DNA from: AM-2324 sp964225135
Lineage (GTDB): Bacteria > Bacteroidota > Bacteroidia > Chitinophagales > Saprospiraceae
Length of the DNA stretch: 14,172 bases
Direction of reading: 5' to 3'
Assembly (NCBI GenBank): GCA_964225135.1
Contig: CAXQNQ010000151.1
Location: 1 to 14,172 of the forward strand
This document shows, piece by piece, positions 6,426 to 14,081 of the stretch. Both the position numbers and the translations under genes were made by a program. Position 1 is the first letter of the stretch. Every line of letters begins with the position of its first letter. The notes beneath the pieces were generated by a model. It ran no database searches. It worked only from the letters and a program-made list of their open reading frames with translations, and was not told where the DNA came from.

Positions 6426-6773
6426 CTACGCCGAGAACGAGGTTCCACAACCACAGGTCTCTTTTGCATTTGGATTGTTAAAAGTGAATCCTCGATTATT
6501 TAATCCTTCCTCCCAATCAATCTCCATCCCCATCAAATATAAAGCATGGGCTTTTTGAATGAGCACTTTGAACCCTTCCACTAAGTAGGTATCATCCTTG
6601 TCCTTTGCTTCATCAAAACCTAATATATAAGTGTAGCCAGAACAACCTCCCCCTTTTACACCTACTCTAATACCATGTGAATCTGGAATATCCTGCTCTT
6701 CTCTGATTCGTTTGAATGCTTCTACAGCTCCTGAACTTAAGGTAATAGGCGCCATTTGCTTAATTTCACTCAT
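6426..6773 (-). CDS. HesB/IscA/ErpA-type iron-sulfur cluster carrier
   Basis: This is an A-type carrier of 115 residues that receives a nascent Fe-S cluster and passes it to apoproteins in the cytoplasm. The three cluster-binding cysteines are in place: Cys44 in VGVKGGGCSGYTY, and Cys107 and Cys109 in ETCGCGTSF at the C-terminus. The core LTxxA-like N-terminal helix (ITLSSGAVEAFKRI) is typical. Whether it is IscA, ErpA or SufA cannot be settled from the sequence, and no isc or suf genes are adjacent. It is transcribed divergently from the gene at 6910, with 136 bp between them, and may drive the glycosyltransferase downstream. Confidence 0.95.
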   Translation of the reverse strand: MSEIKQMAPITLSSGAVEAFKRIREEQDIPDSHGIRVGVKGGGCSGYTYILGFDEAKDKDDTYLVEGFKVLIQKAHALYLMGMEIDWEEGLNNRGFTFNNPNAKETCGCGTSFSA

Positions 6774-6790
6774 AACAAATTAATTTTTTA

Positions 6791-6798
6791 CAAAAATA
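6791..6798 (-). promoter_or_regulatory. Possible -7 element for the Fe-S carrier gene
   Basis: The minus strand reads TATTTTTG, matching TAnnTTTG, 17 nt before the ATG. I see no TTG -33 box 19-21 bases upstream, and the region is very AT-rich, so a chance match is possible. The leader would be very short. No comparable site was found for the divergent plus-strand gene. Confidence 0.35.
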
Positions 6799-6909
6799 GT
6801 GTTTTCTTTGAATATGTATACTTATATATAGTCTAAAACAAATGGACTACTTTCAAAGTTTTCTAAAAACTGACAATCACAATCATTAAGTCATTAATTA
6901 AACTTTCCG

Positions 6910-7431
6910 ATGGACACCTTTTTAGAGATAGTAAAACTTACCATACCTGCTCTTATTGTTTTCTTAACTGTTTATTTTATAATGAAAACTTATTTGGACA
7001 AACAATATCAAATACAATTATTGGAATTCAAAAAGGATAGAAAGAACACCACCACACCAATTAAATTACAATCGTATGAACGCTTATCCCTTTTATGTGA
7101 GCGAATAAGCATCCCCAATTTAGTCTTGCGAATTAAAACCCAAGGCGCTAGTTCGGCAGCTCTTCGAGTAAGTCTCCTCTTGGCCGTTCAACAAGAATTT
7201 GAACATAATATTTCTCAACAAATATATGTATCCGATCAACTTTGGGAAATTTTAAAACTGGCGAGAATAGAGACTATAGAGCTCATAAATTCCGTTTCAG
7301 AAAAAGTAGATCCAAAATCTGATTCAGAGCAATTAGCTTCCGCTTTAATAAATGTCTATGGCAACCTTGAAAATAGTGCCGTACAAGCAGCACTAACTGC
7401 TATTCGTCAAGAAGCTGGATTAATGCTCTAA
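6910..7431 (+). CDS. Membrane-anchored protein of unknown function (173 aa)
   Basis: I do not recognise a characterised family; it looks like one of the conserved uncharacterised Bacteroidota proteins. One hydrophobic span covers about residues 8-27 (KLTIPALIVFLTVYFIMKTY). A basic linker (FKKDRKN) and a soluble, mostly helical domain of about 130 residues follow. The positive charge after the span suggests a cytoplasmic C-domain. That domain contains SYERLSLLCERISIPNLVLR and a QQEFEHNISQQIYVSDQLW segment that is likely to be the family signature. There are no cysteine clusters or catalytic-looking motifs. It is the first gene of a plus-strand unit, 14 nt before the acylase, so it is probably co-expressed with it. 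Confidence 0.8.
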   Translation: MDTFLEIVKLTIPALIVFLTVYFIMKTYLDKQYQIQLLEFKKDRKNTTTPIKLQSYERLSLLCERISIPNLVLRIKTQGASSAALRVSLLLAVQQEFEHNISQQIYVSDQLWEILKLARIETIELINSVSEKVDPKSDSEQLASALINVYGNLENSAVQAALTAIRQEAGLML

Positions 7432-7445
7432 TTCAAACACAATAC

Positions 7446-9866
7446 ATGAAATATATAAAATCCACAATCCTTACAGCGCTTACCTTTGGCCTATTTGTAC
7501 TTTGTAGCAAACCGCTTACTATTGGAGGCAATACCCTTCCGGCTTTAGGGCAATTCTTTAATCCCTTTGAAGGATTTTGGGCTAACACACAAGAATCCAT
7601 TGAGTCAGGAGCCGTATTCAATTTTGATAATCTTTCAGCTGAAGTCCAAGTTAAAACGGATGAAAGAGGTGTACCACACATTTTTGCTCAAAATATGTCC
7701 GATGCGTTATTTGTACAAGGATTTATCACTGCAAAAGATAGGCTGTGGCAAATGGAAATCACCCAAAGATCCGCAGCAGGGAAACTAGCGGAAGTATTTG
7801 GCGAAAGAGCGTTGGCCTCAGATACACACAATAGACGTTTAGGCAACTTACATTATGCAAAAAAAAGACTTGTAAAGTGGCACGAGCTGGCTTCCGAAGA
7901 ATCTAAGTCCTATTTAGAACAATACGCAAAAGGCGTTAATGCTTACATTAACCAATTAGATCCTAAAGACTTCCCTTTTGAATATAAATTATTCAATCAT
8001 AGTCCGGTAGAATTTGAACAACTGCATAGTACTTTGATCGTAACAAAAATGGCTCAAAGATTATGTGGACGCGAAGAAGATCTCGAGTCTACCAATTTAC
8101 TTGCCATACTAGGTCCTGAATTATTTCAAACCCTCTATCCTGAATTTGATCCCAATCAATCTCCAATCATAGCTGATTCGAATCAAACCTTCTATGAAAC
8201 ACCATTACCTATACTAGACGAAGAAGATACCTATAGCTACCAAGCTTATGAAAAACCCAATCCTTCTAATGGATCTAATAATTGGGCGGTATCAGGAAGC
8301 AAAACGAAATCGGGAAATCCTATTTTATGTAATGATCCCCACCTTGGCATGACTTTACCTTCTGTTTGGTATGAAATTCAAATTCACACCCCTGAAGTCA
8401 ATGTTTACGGTGTTACGCTTCCAGGTATACCTGGCGTTATTATTGGATTTAATGAAGATATAGCTTGGGGAGTAACCAATGTATCCCATGATGTAACAGA
8501 TTTTTATGAAATCAATTGGTTGGATGAGGCTAAAACAACCTACCAGTATTTAGATGAAATCAAACAAGTAGAAAGCGTTCAGGATACCATCTGGATCGCT
8601 GGTCAAGATCCATTTATTCAGACCTTGAAAATAACAGAAATTGGTCCGGTCATGTTTGAAAGCGATCATGCTGGTGACCAAGATTTAATTATGCGATGGT
8701 TAGTCAATGAAATGCCCCAAACCTTTGAATTGTCCACTTTCTTAGATCTTTGTAAGGCAAAGAACTACGAAGACTATCGAGCGGCGCTTAGGAGTTATTC
8801 TATCCCAGCTCAGAATATCGTTTTTGCAGATAAACATGGAGATATTGCACTTACTGTAACAGGCAAATTCCCACTAAAAGAAGCTGGTCAAGGGCGTTTT
8901 ATTCACAAATCGCTTACAGCGGATAATCTTTGGAAAGGATTTATTCCTTTTGATAGTTTACCGCATGCTTATAATCCAGAGCAGGCATTTGTATGTTCAG
9001 CGAATCAGCGATCCACTGGACCTAATTATCCATTTTACTATAATGGATTTTTTGATCACTACAGAGGTAGGATTTTGAATCAAAAACTTGCAGCTATGGA
9101 TAATATTACTGTGGAAGATATGAAGCAGTTGCAAAATGATGAGGAGTCATTAATAGCACAAGACTTGTTACCTACCTTATTAGATCGTTTAAACCAAGCA
9201 GACTTTAACAGTGCCCAGAAAGGGATGATTGAACATCTTCAAAATTGGAATGGATATTATACTAAGGAAGATATTGCACCAGTTATTTTTTCAAAATGGT
9301 GGGGCAATCTATACCAATTATGTTGGGATGAAATTGAAACATTACAACAAGATTACGCAGTAAATAAACCAGCATCATGGAATACGATTGCGCTGATTAA
9401 AGATCAACCAACCCACCCATATTTTGATATTATGGAAACTCCTGAAAAGGAAACGGCTGATGAATTGATCAATCAGGCATTTGAAAAGACCTATACCGAA
9501 CTAAAAGATAAGATTAATTTGGAGCATTATAATTGGGGCTATTACTGGAGTACAGATATACAGCACTTGAGCAAACTTCCTGCACTATCTAGAAATGGGT
9601 TAGAAGTTGGTGGTTATATGCATGCTTTAAAAGCCATTCGAGGCAGCCATGGTCCCTCTTGGAGGATGATTGTTGAGCTAGGTGATTATCCAAAAGCCTA
9701 TGGTGTTTATCCTGGTGGCCAATCTGGAAATCCAGCATCTCCCCTATACGACTCTAATCTAGATGCTTGGGCTGCAGGAGAATACTTTGAATTACAATTC
9801 TTAAAAGGCTTGGATGATAACCGTTTTAAAACTGATTATTCCACCTTGACCTTCAAAAAATCCTAA
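7446..9866 (+). CDS. Penicillin acylase family Ntn hydrolase (peptidase S45), exported
   Basis: This is a self-processing amidase of the penicillin/acyl-homoserine-lactone acylase superfamily. A hydrophobic N-terminus (about 4-20) suggests Sec export or a membrane anchor. The alpha region carries ERGVPHIFAQN and GFITAKDRLWQME. Autocleavage is expected before Ser277 in NGSNNWAVSGSKT; that Ser then becomes the N-terminal nucleophile of the beta chain. NDPHLGM follows, and the conserved Asn is Asn520 (SANQR), with YRGRI downstream. The C-terminal GGQSGNPASPLYD is also typical. The 806 residues match full-length family members. Substrates vary widely (beta-lactams, acyl-homoserine lactones, N-acyl amino acids, peptides) and cannot be predicted. 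It lies 14 nt after the 173-aa gene and 3 nt before a small membrane-protein gene. Confidence 0.95.
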   Translation: MKYIKSTILTALTFGLFVLCSKPLTIGGNTLPALGQFFNPFEGFWANTQESIESGAVFNFDNLSAEVQVKTDERGVPHIFAQNMSDALFVQGFITAKDRLWQMEITQRSAAGKLAEVFGERALASDTHNRRLGNLHYAKKRLVKWHELASEESKSYLEQYAKGVNAYINQLDPKDFPFEYKLFNHSPVEFEQLHSTLIVTKMAQRLCGREEDLESTNLLAILGPELFQTLYPEFDPNQSPIIADSNQTFYETPLPILDEEDTYSYQAYEKPNPSNGSNNWAVSGSKTKSGNPILCNDPHLGMTLPSVWYEIQIHTPEVNVYGVTLPGIPGVIIGFNEDIAWGVTNVSHDVTDFYEINWLDEAKTTYQYLDEIKQVESVQDTIWIAGQDPFIQTLKITEIGPVMFESDHAGDQDLIMRWLVNEMPQTFELSTFLDLCKAKNYEDYRAALRSYSIPAQNIVFADKHGDIALTVTGKFPLKEAGQGRFIHKSLTADNLWKGFIPFDSLPHAYNPEQAFVCSANQRSTGPNYPFYYNGFFDHYRGRILNQKLAAMDNITVEDMKQLQNDEESLIAQDLLPTLLDRLNQADFNSAQKGMIEHLQNWNGYYTKEDIAPVIFSKWWGNLYQLCWDEIETLQQDYAVNKPASWNTIALIKDQPTHPYFDIMETPEKETADELINQAFEKTYTELKDKINLEHYNWGYYWSTDIQHLSKLPALSRNGLEVGGYMHALKAIRGSHGPSWRMIVELGDYPKAYGVYPGGQSGNPASPLYDSNLDAWAAGEYFELQFLKGLDDNRFKTDYSTLTFKKS

Positions 9867-9869
9867 GGC

Positions 9870-10214
9870 ATGAAAATCATACTACATATTACACTAATTG
9901 CCCTGACGCTATTCTTTGTTCCTCAATACACCATATGGTGGTATATAGGCCCAATTGCGGCATTGGTCGGATTTTTCATACCATACGGGAAAACTTTTAG
10001 CAGTTTTCTAATCAGCTTCTTAATTTCGTTTATAGTCTGGGGGATAAGTACAGGAATACTTGCCAACCAAAATGATATGATTCTAGCCGATCGAGTTGGA
10101 AATATATTTGGTGTTAGTGGATTCGGGTTAGTACTCATCACAGGTCTTTTTGCAGGATTACTAACTGGTTTAGCTAGTGCAAGTGGACATAGCCTCAGAC
10201 AATTATTCAAATAA
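9870..10214 (+). CDS. Small polytopic membrane protein of unknown function (114 aa)
   Basis: The sequence is almost wholly hydrophobic, with about four membrane spans: roughly residues 4-18, 23-40, 45-64 and 78-104. A polar stretch, ANQNDMILADRVGN, lies between the last two. The final segment is Gly-rich (GFGLVLITGLFAGLLTGLASASG), favouring close helix packing. I recognise no family. It starts 3 nt after the acylase stop, so it is almost certainly translated from the same message, and might help assemble or position the exported acylase; that role is conjecture. Confidence 0.8.
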   Translation: MKIILHITLIALTLFFVPQYTIWWYIGPIAALVGFFIPYGKTFSSFLISFLISFIVWGISTGILANQNDMILADRVGNIFGVSGFGLVLITGLFAGLLTGLASASGHSLRQLFK

Positions 10215-10232
10215 TAAAATTACTCCTTAAAC

Positions 10233-10592
10233 ATGTATTCGGATAGAGAAATCAAAGAAGCAAAAAAACGCGTTAAAAAGAAGAAAGACTTTTATGGTCA
10301 CCTCATGGTATATCTAGCCGTCAATTTGGTGTTTTTGTACATTACTCGTGGAGGATGGCGTTTCGTTTCATTGTTTTGGGGTATAGGTTTAGCCTCACAT
10401 TTTTTCTCTGTATTTGGAATGCCCGGTACAGGACAAGGCAGTGACGAATGGGAACAACAAGAAGTAGAGAAAGAACTAAGAAAAATGAAAAAAAGCAATC
10501 AAGGTTCTAAGGTATCTACCTCGAAGGATCTAGACGAAAAACTAGAATTAAGACAAATGGATCGTAGATACGACGATTCTGATTTTGTATAA
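10233..10592 (+). CDS. 2TM domain-containing protein
   Basis: A basic N-terminal helix (KEAKKRVKKKKDFYGHL) leads into two membrane spans (about 23-38 and 42-60), with RGGWRF between them. This is the layout of the 2TM domain common in Bacteroidota, sometimes found fused to LytTR or histidine-kinase modules. Here it stands alone. The tail from about residue 70 is highly charged (EWEQQEVEKELRKMKK and onwards) and probably helical or disordered in the cytoplasm. It is last in the plus-strand unit, 18 nt after the previous gene, and its stop runs straight into a terminator. Function is unknown. Confidence 0.85.
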   Translation: MYSDREIKEAKKRVKKKKDFYGHLMVYLAVNLVFLYITRGGWRFVSLFWGIGLASHFFSVFGMPGTGQGSDEWEQQEVEKELRKMKKSNQGSKVSTSKDLDEKLELRQMDRRYDDSDFV

Positions 10593-10623
10593 AAAAAGGG
10601 TAGTTTTTTAACTACCCTTTTTT
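10591..10623. terminator. Bidirectional intrinsic terminator between convergent genes
   Basis: The hairpin pairs GGGTAGTT (10598-10605) with AACTACCC (10610-10617) around a TTTT loop, with an A-run before it and six T after it (10618-10623). The flanks work in both directions, ending the acylase unit on the plus strand and the 259-aa gene on the minus strand. Confidence 0.92.
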
Positions 10624-10643
10624 ATTATACTATACACTATGCC

Positions 10644-11423
10644 TCAGCGAAGATTCCAAGCAAGTCCAATATTTCGACCATAAAATAATTTGCCACCACC
10701 TGCAATCAATCCAAATCCTCTGGCTATAGGCGTATACAAATTAAATCCAGCTTTAAACCAAGATGAACCCTGGCCAGCACCAATGGATAAATCTACACCT
10801 TGTTCAAAAGTGTGAAAATAATCTGCCCAAACATCGAAGTAAATTCTTGCTCCTGCATATCCAACTCGACCAATAGCTGCTGCACCTACTTGAAAATCTG
10901 GAAACATTCTAAAATCAAGTCCAGGTTGTACCATCACAAAGGCACCAGACCGATGATCCGCTTGCAAAATACCTCTTGATTGAAGGGTAACTGCTTTTTG
11001 ACCTATTGGTGTAGCAACATCAGTAGCATAATTAGAAAGGGGGAACGACACACCAAATGCTGCCAATTTACGTACGGTCCAATCATCTGTACTTTTTGAA
11101 CTGACCTGTTTTTTAATACCCAATATGGCATCTTGAATACCTTCTACTTCCCCATTTAAAGAAATATAAGGAACGGATAAGACAAGCGTACGATCTGATG
11201 ATAGTCCACTTGCTAAGAAAAATGATCCAGTATAGGTTGTATTTGACTCTAGTCTTGCCTCATTACCGAATTTATAGGTATCGTAATGTTCATGTGTATA
11301 GGAAAGCACTAAATCCCTCTGGCCTTGTCCTTTCAAATATCCATCAAAAGCACCTTGGGCGTTTACGCTAGCATTCGATGTTATTAAAATCAACAAGGTA
11401 ATGGGTAGTAAATAGCTCTTCAT
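10644..11423 (-). CDS. Secreted, probably outer-membrane barrel-like protein of unknown function
   Basis: The 259-residue protein has a clear signal peptide, MKSYLLPITLLILITSNASVNA, with predicted cleavage before QG at about 22/23. The mature part has alternating polar and hydrophobic strands, frequent Gly and aromatic residues (for example RIYFDVWADYFHTF and SSWFKAGFNLYTP), and no helical spans. This fits an outer-membrane beta-barrel, loosely like the MetA-pathway/transporter-like group. The C-terminus is NIGLAWNLR rather than the usual terminal aromatic residue, which leaves barrel insertion uncertain. It follows icd by 74 bp with a terminator in between. I see no convincing promoter of its own, so it may depend on readthrough or on an atypical promoter overlapping that hairpin. 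Confidence 0.75.
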   Translation of the reverse strand: MKSYLLPITLLILITSNASVNAQGAFDGYLKGQGQRDLVLSYTHEHYDTYKFGNEARLESNTTYTGSFFLASGLSSDRTLVLSVPYISLNGEVEGIQDAILGIKKQVSSKSTDDWTVRKLAAFGVSFPLSNYATDVATPIGQKAVTLQSRGILQADHRSGAFVMVQPGLDFRMFPDFQVGAAAIGRVGYAGARIYFDVWADYFHTFEQGVDLSIGAGQGSSWFKAGFNLYTPIARGFGLIAGGGKLFYGRNIGLAWNLR

Positions 11424-11448
11424 AAAATTGGTGTTTAATGATGAAACT

Positions 11449-11472
11449 AAAAAAGGGAGCTTAAAAGCTCCC
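11449..11472 (-). terminator. Intrinsic terminator after icd
   Basis: GGGAGCT (11455-11461) pairs with AGCTCCC (11466-11472) around a 4-nt loop. On the minus strand it is followed by six T (11454-11449). It lies 26 bp past the icd stop and ends 25 bp before the next gene's ATG. The plus-strand side has only an interrupted T-rich tract. Confidence 0.85.
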
Positions 11473-11497
11473 TCTCTTTTATTTTAACAAGAAATAA

Positions 11498-12763
11498 TTA
11501 CATTCTGTTGATTACCTCTGTACCGAATTCTGAACATTTCAATAGCGTAGCGCCATCCATCAAACGCTCAAAATCATAGGTAACTTGCTTCGCAGAAATA
11601 GCTCCTTCTACACCTTTTACTACAAGATCAGCTGCTTCTTTCCAACCCATATACCTCAACATCATTTCTCCTGAAAGGATAACGGAAGAAGGATTCACTT
11701 TATCTTGACCTGCATACTTAGGAGCCGTACCGTGTGTAGCTTCAAAGATAGCCTTACCAGTTGTATAATTGATATTTGCTCCTGGAGCGATACCAATACC
11801 ACCTACATTAGCTGCTAATGCATCTGAAACATAATCACCATTTAAGTTCAAAGTTGCAATCACTGAATAGTCAGCTGGACGAGTCAAAATCTGTTGAAGG
11901 AATGCATCAGCAATAGCATCTTTGATTAAGATCTTACCTGCTGCCATGGCTTCGTCTTGTGCCTTGTTAGCTGCATCTTTACCAGATTCTGCTTCGATAC
12001 GATCATATTGTGCCCATGTAAATACATGATCACCAAATTCACGTTCTGCTAACTCATAACCCCACTCTTTGAATTTACCTTCGGTAAACTTCATGATATT
12101 TCCTTTGTGTACTATAGTAACAGAAGGAAGATTATTATCTATTGCATATTGAATAGAGGCTCTTACTAAACGTTCAGTACCTTCTACCGACACAGGCTTA
12201 ACACCAAGTGATACAGTTTCTGGAAAACGAATTTGAGTAACCCCAAGCTCTTCTATCAAAAACTTTTTCAATTTTTCTACTTCAGCTGTACCGTTCAAGT
12301 ATTCGATACCTGCATAAATATCCTCCGTATTTTCACGGAAAATAACCATATCGACTAATTCCGGCTTTTTAACTGGAGAAGGCACCCCTTGGAAGTATGT
12401 AACAGGGCGAACACAAGCGTACAAATCAAGCTTTTGTCTAAGTGCAACATTCGAAGAACGAATACCACCTCCTACTGGAGTCGTTAAAGGTCCTTTAATA
12501 GCGACTAAATATTCATCGATTACATCCAAAGTTGCTTGTGGCAACCACTCACCTGTTTGATCAAATGCCTTTTGACCTGCAAGTACTTCTTTCCATTCGA
12601 TCTTGCGATCTCCTTGATAAGCTTTTTCAACTGCAGCATCCAACACACGTACAGCTGATGCCCAAATATCTGGTCCAATTCCGTCTCCTTCTATAAAAGG
12701 AATTATAGGGTTGTTAGGTACATTCAATTTTCCACCTTCGATGGTTATTTTAGTTCCACTCAT
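11498..12763 (-). CDS. icd: NADP-dependent isocitrate dehydrogenase, E. coli type
   Basis: This TCA-cycle enzyme oxidatively decarboxylates isocitrate to 2-oxoglutarate and yields NADPH. The 421 residues and the near collinear match to the E. coli enzyme place it in the homodimeric type I class, not the monomeric class. The substrate loop GGGIRSSNVALRQ carries Ser103, equivalent to the Ser113 that AceK phosphorylates in E. coli. Whether it is phosphorylated here is unknown, and no aceK is in view. NADP-specificity positions are present: Lys349-Tyr350 in APKYAGQ, and Arg400 in YDFERLM, matching E. coli Lys344, Tyr345 and Arg395. It appears to be a single-gene unit with its own promoter and terminator. 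Confidence 0.97.
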   Translation of the reverse strand: MSGTKITIEGGKLNVPNNPIIPFIEGDGIGPDIWASAVRVLDAAVEKAYQGDRKIEWKEVLAGQKAFDQTGEWLPQATLDVIDEYLVAIKGPLTTPVGGGIRSSNVALRQKLDLYACVRPVTYFQGVPSPVKKPELVDMVIFRENTEDIYAGIEYLNGTAEVEKLKKFLIEELGVTQIRFPETVSLGVKPVSVEGTERLVRASIQYAIDNNLPSVTIVHKGNIMKFTEGKFKEWGYELAEREFGDHVFTWAQYDRIEAESGKDAANKAQDEAMAAGKILIKDAIADAFLQQILTRPADYSVIATLNLNGDYVSDALAANVGGIGIAPGANINYTTGKAIFEATHGTAPKYAGQDKVNPSSVILSGEMMLRYMGWKEAADLVVKGVEGAISAKQVTYDFERLMDGATLLKCSEFGTEVINRM

Positions 12764-12819
12764 TTTAATGACTGATTTTTACACTTAATAAAGACGATAA
12801 TATTTTCTAACAGAAGCCA

Positions 12820-12827
12820 CAAATGTA
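12820..12827 (-). promoter_or_regulatory. Probable -7 element of the icd promoter
   Basis: The minus strand reads TACATTTG, an exact TAnnTTTG match, 56 nt before the icd ATG. A CTTT precedes a 22-nt spacer (so TTTA is 21 nt away), a poor -33. An AT-rich inverted repeat, TTTAAAG/CTTTAAA (12846-12852 and 12859-12865), overlaps that upstream region and could be an operator. The rest of the 257-bp icd-ruvB gap shows nothing I can name. Confidence 0.5.
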
Positions 12828-12946
12828 GGCATTTAAGTGATAATTTTTAAAGGAGAAGCTTTAAAGTTTAATTATCAATTGGGTAGTTCGGCCCAAAAAG
12901 GCATTTTTTGACTGCTTAAAAACATTGCTTGAGTGGAACAACATTT

Positions 12947-12978
12947 TTTCAGAAATAGTTATCCCATTAATACATTTA
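12947..12978 (+). promoter_or_regulatory. Possible ruvB promoter
   Basis: TTTC (12947-12950), a 20-nt spacer and TACATTTA (12971-12978) resemble the Bacteroidota pattern TTTG-N19-21-TAnnTTTG with one mismatch in each box. It would give a leader of about 35 nt before ruvB. The DNA is AT-rich, so a chance match is quite possible. Confidence 0.3.
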
Positions 12979-13020
12979 AGCTAAAAAGTGTTTCCTTTAT
13001 AAAAAACAAGTAGTTGACCT

Positions 13021-14046
13021 ATGCGCAATCCACACCTAGATCCTGAGGGTGATTCAATGAATACAGAGGAAAAAAGAGAAGATAAAGCCTTAAGGCCCTT
13101 AAGCCTAATTGACTTCTCTGGACAGCCTAAAATTGTGAGCAATTTGGAAATATTCATCCAAGCGGCTGTTCAACGCGATGAGGCATTGGATCATGTCCTA
13201 CTGCACGGCCCTCCTGGACTTGGTAAGACTACATTATCACATATTATTGCAAATGAATTAGGTTCAGATATGAAAACCACTTCTGGACCAGTATTGGAGA
13301 AACCCGGAGATCTAGCGGGTTTATTAACGAATCTAGAACCAGGAGATGTACTTTTCATAGATGAAATACACCGATTGAATACGGTAGTGGAAGAGTACTT
13401 ATATTCTGCTATGGAGGATTTCAAGATTGATATAATAATCGATAATGGGCCCTCCGCAAGAAGTATACAAATTACCCTTAATCCTTTTACCTTGATTGGT
13501 GCCACAACCCGTATGGGCTTACTAACTGCTCCTATGCGAGCGCGATTTGGCATCAACTGCCACATGGACTATTACGATAGATCCACTTTGAAAAAAATCA
13601 TTTTCCGTTCTGCTGGAATATTAGGTGTGCCGATTAAAGATGAAGGAGCAGAAGAAATTGCAGGGCGTAGTCGAGGAACGCCTCGTATTGCGAATGCACT
13701 TTTAAGAAGAGTAAGGGACTTCGCCCAAATAAAAGGCGATGGAACTATTGATAAATCAATCGCACAGATAGGTTTAACTGCATTAAACGTTGATAGCTAT
13801 GGTTTAGATGAGATGGATAATAAAATATTGAAAGCTATTATTCATAAGTTTAATGGAGGTCCTGTAGGTATTTCAACCATTGCAACCGCTGTTGGTGAAG
13901 AAGCAGGGACAATAGAAGAAGTGCATGAGCCCTTCCTCATCATGGAGGGTTTCATACAGCGAACAACTAGAGGTCGAGTTGCAACACAAAAAGCTTATGA
14001 CCACTTGAATATTAGTAAACCTGTAGAGCCAGGAGGACTATTCTAA
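13021..14046 (+). CDS. ruvB: Holliday junction branch migration ATPase RuvB
   Basis: RuvB is the hexameric AAA+ motor that, with RuvA, drives branch migration of Holliday junctions during recombinational repair. The 341 residues are full length. Walker A is GPPGLGKT (63-70) and Walker B is LFIDEIH (111-117). Sensor 1 is GATTR (160-164), the arginine finger lies in PMRARFG (171-177) and sensor 2 is RGTPR (218-222). A winged-helix DNA-binding domain follows, including FNGGPVGISTIATAVGEE. I chose the ATG at 13021 because the MRNPHLDPEG start resembles other Bacteroidota RuvB N-termini; an ATG at 13057 would remove 12 residues without touching the fold. It is transcribed alone, away from icd, and ends at a strong terminator. 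Confidence 0.97.
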   Translation: MRNPHLDPEGDSMNTEEKREDKALRPLSLIDFSGQPKIVSNLEIFIQAAVQRDEALDHVLLHGPPGLGKTTLSHIIANELGSDMKTTSGPVLEKPGDLAGLLTNLEPGDVLFIDEIHRLNTVVEEYLYSAMEDFKIDIIIDNGPSARSIQITLNPFTLIGATTRMGLLTAPMRARFGINCHMDYYDRSTLKKIIFRSAGILGVPIKDEGAEEIAGRSRGTPRIANALLRRVRDFAQIKGDGTIDKSIAQIGLTALNVDSYGLDEMDNKILKAIIHKFNGGPVGISTIATAVGEEAGTIEEVHEPFLIMEGFIQRTTRGRVATQKAYDHLNISKPVEPGGLF

Positions 14047-14079
14047 AAAAAGCCAAGTCGATGAAGACTTGGCTTTTTT
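14045..14079. terminator. Bidirectional intrinsic terminator after ruvB
   Basis: AGCCAAGTC (14051-14059) pairs perfectly with GACTTGGCT (14066-14074) around a 6-nt loop. A-runs before it and T-runs after it (to 14079) extend the stem. It begins inside the ruvB stop codon and also serves the convergent minus-strand gene ending at 14082. Confidence 0.92.
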
Positions 14080-14081
14080 GA

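Noticed and set aside
7446..7508. Lipoprotein signal for the acylase (Cys20)
   Set aside because: The residues before Cys20 are F-V-L, which do not fit the lipobox rule (small residue at -1). A cleaved signal or membrane anchor is more likely.
12457..12457. AceK-type phosphorylation control of isocitrate dehydrogenase
   Set aside because: The equivalent Ser103 is present, but it is also a substrate-binding residue and no kinase gene is in the window, so regulation cannot be claimed.
12846..12865. TTTAAAG/CTTTAAA hairpin between icd and ruvB as a terminator or small RNA
   Set aside because: The stem has a single G-C pair among A-T pairs and lies between divergent genes where no terminator is expected. 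It is noted only as a possible operator.
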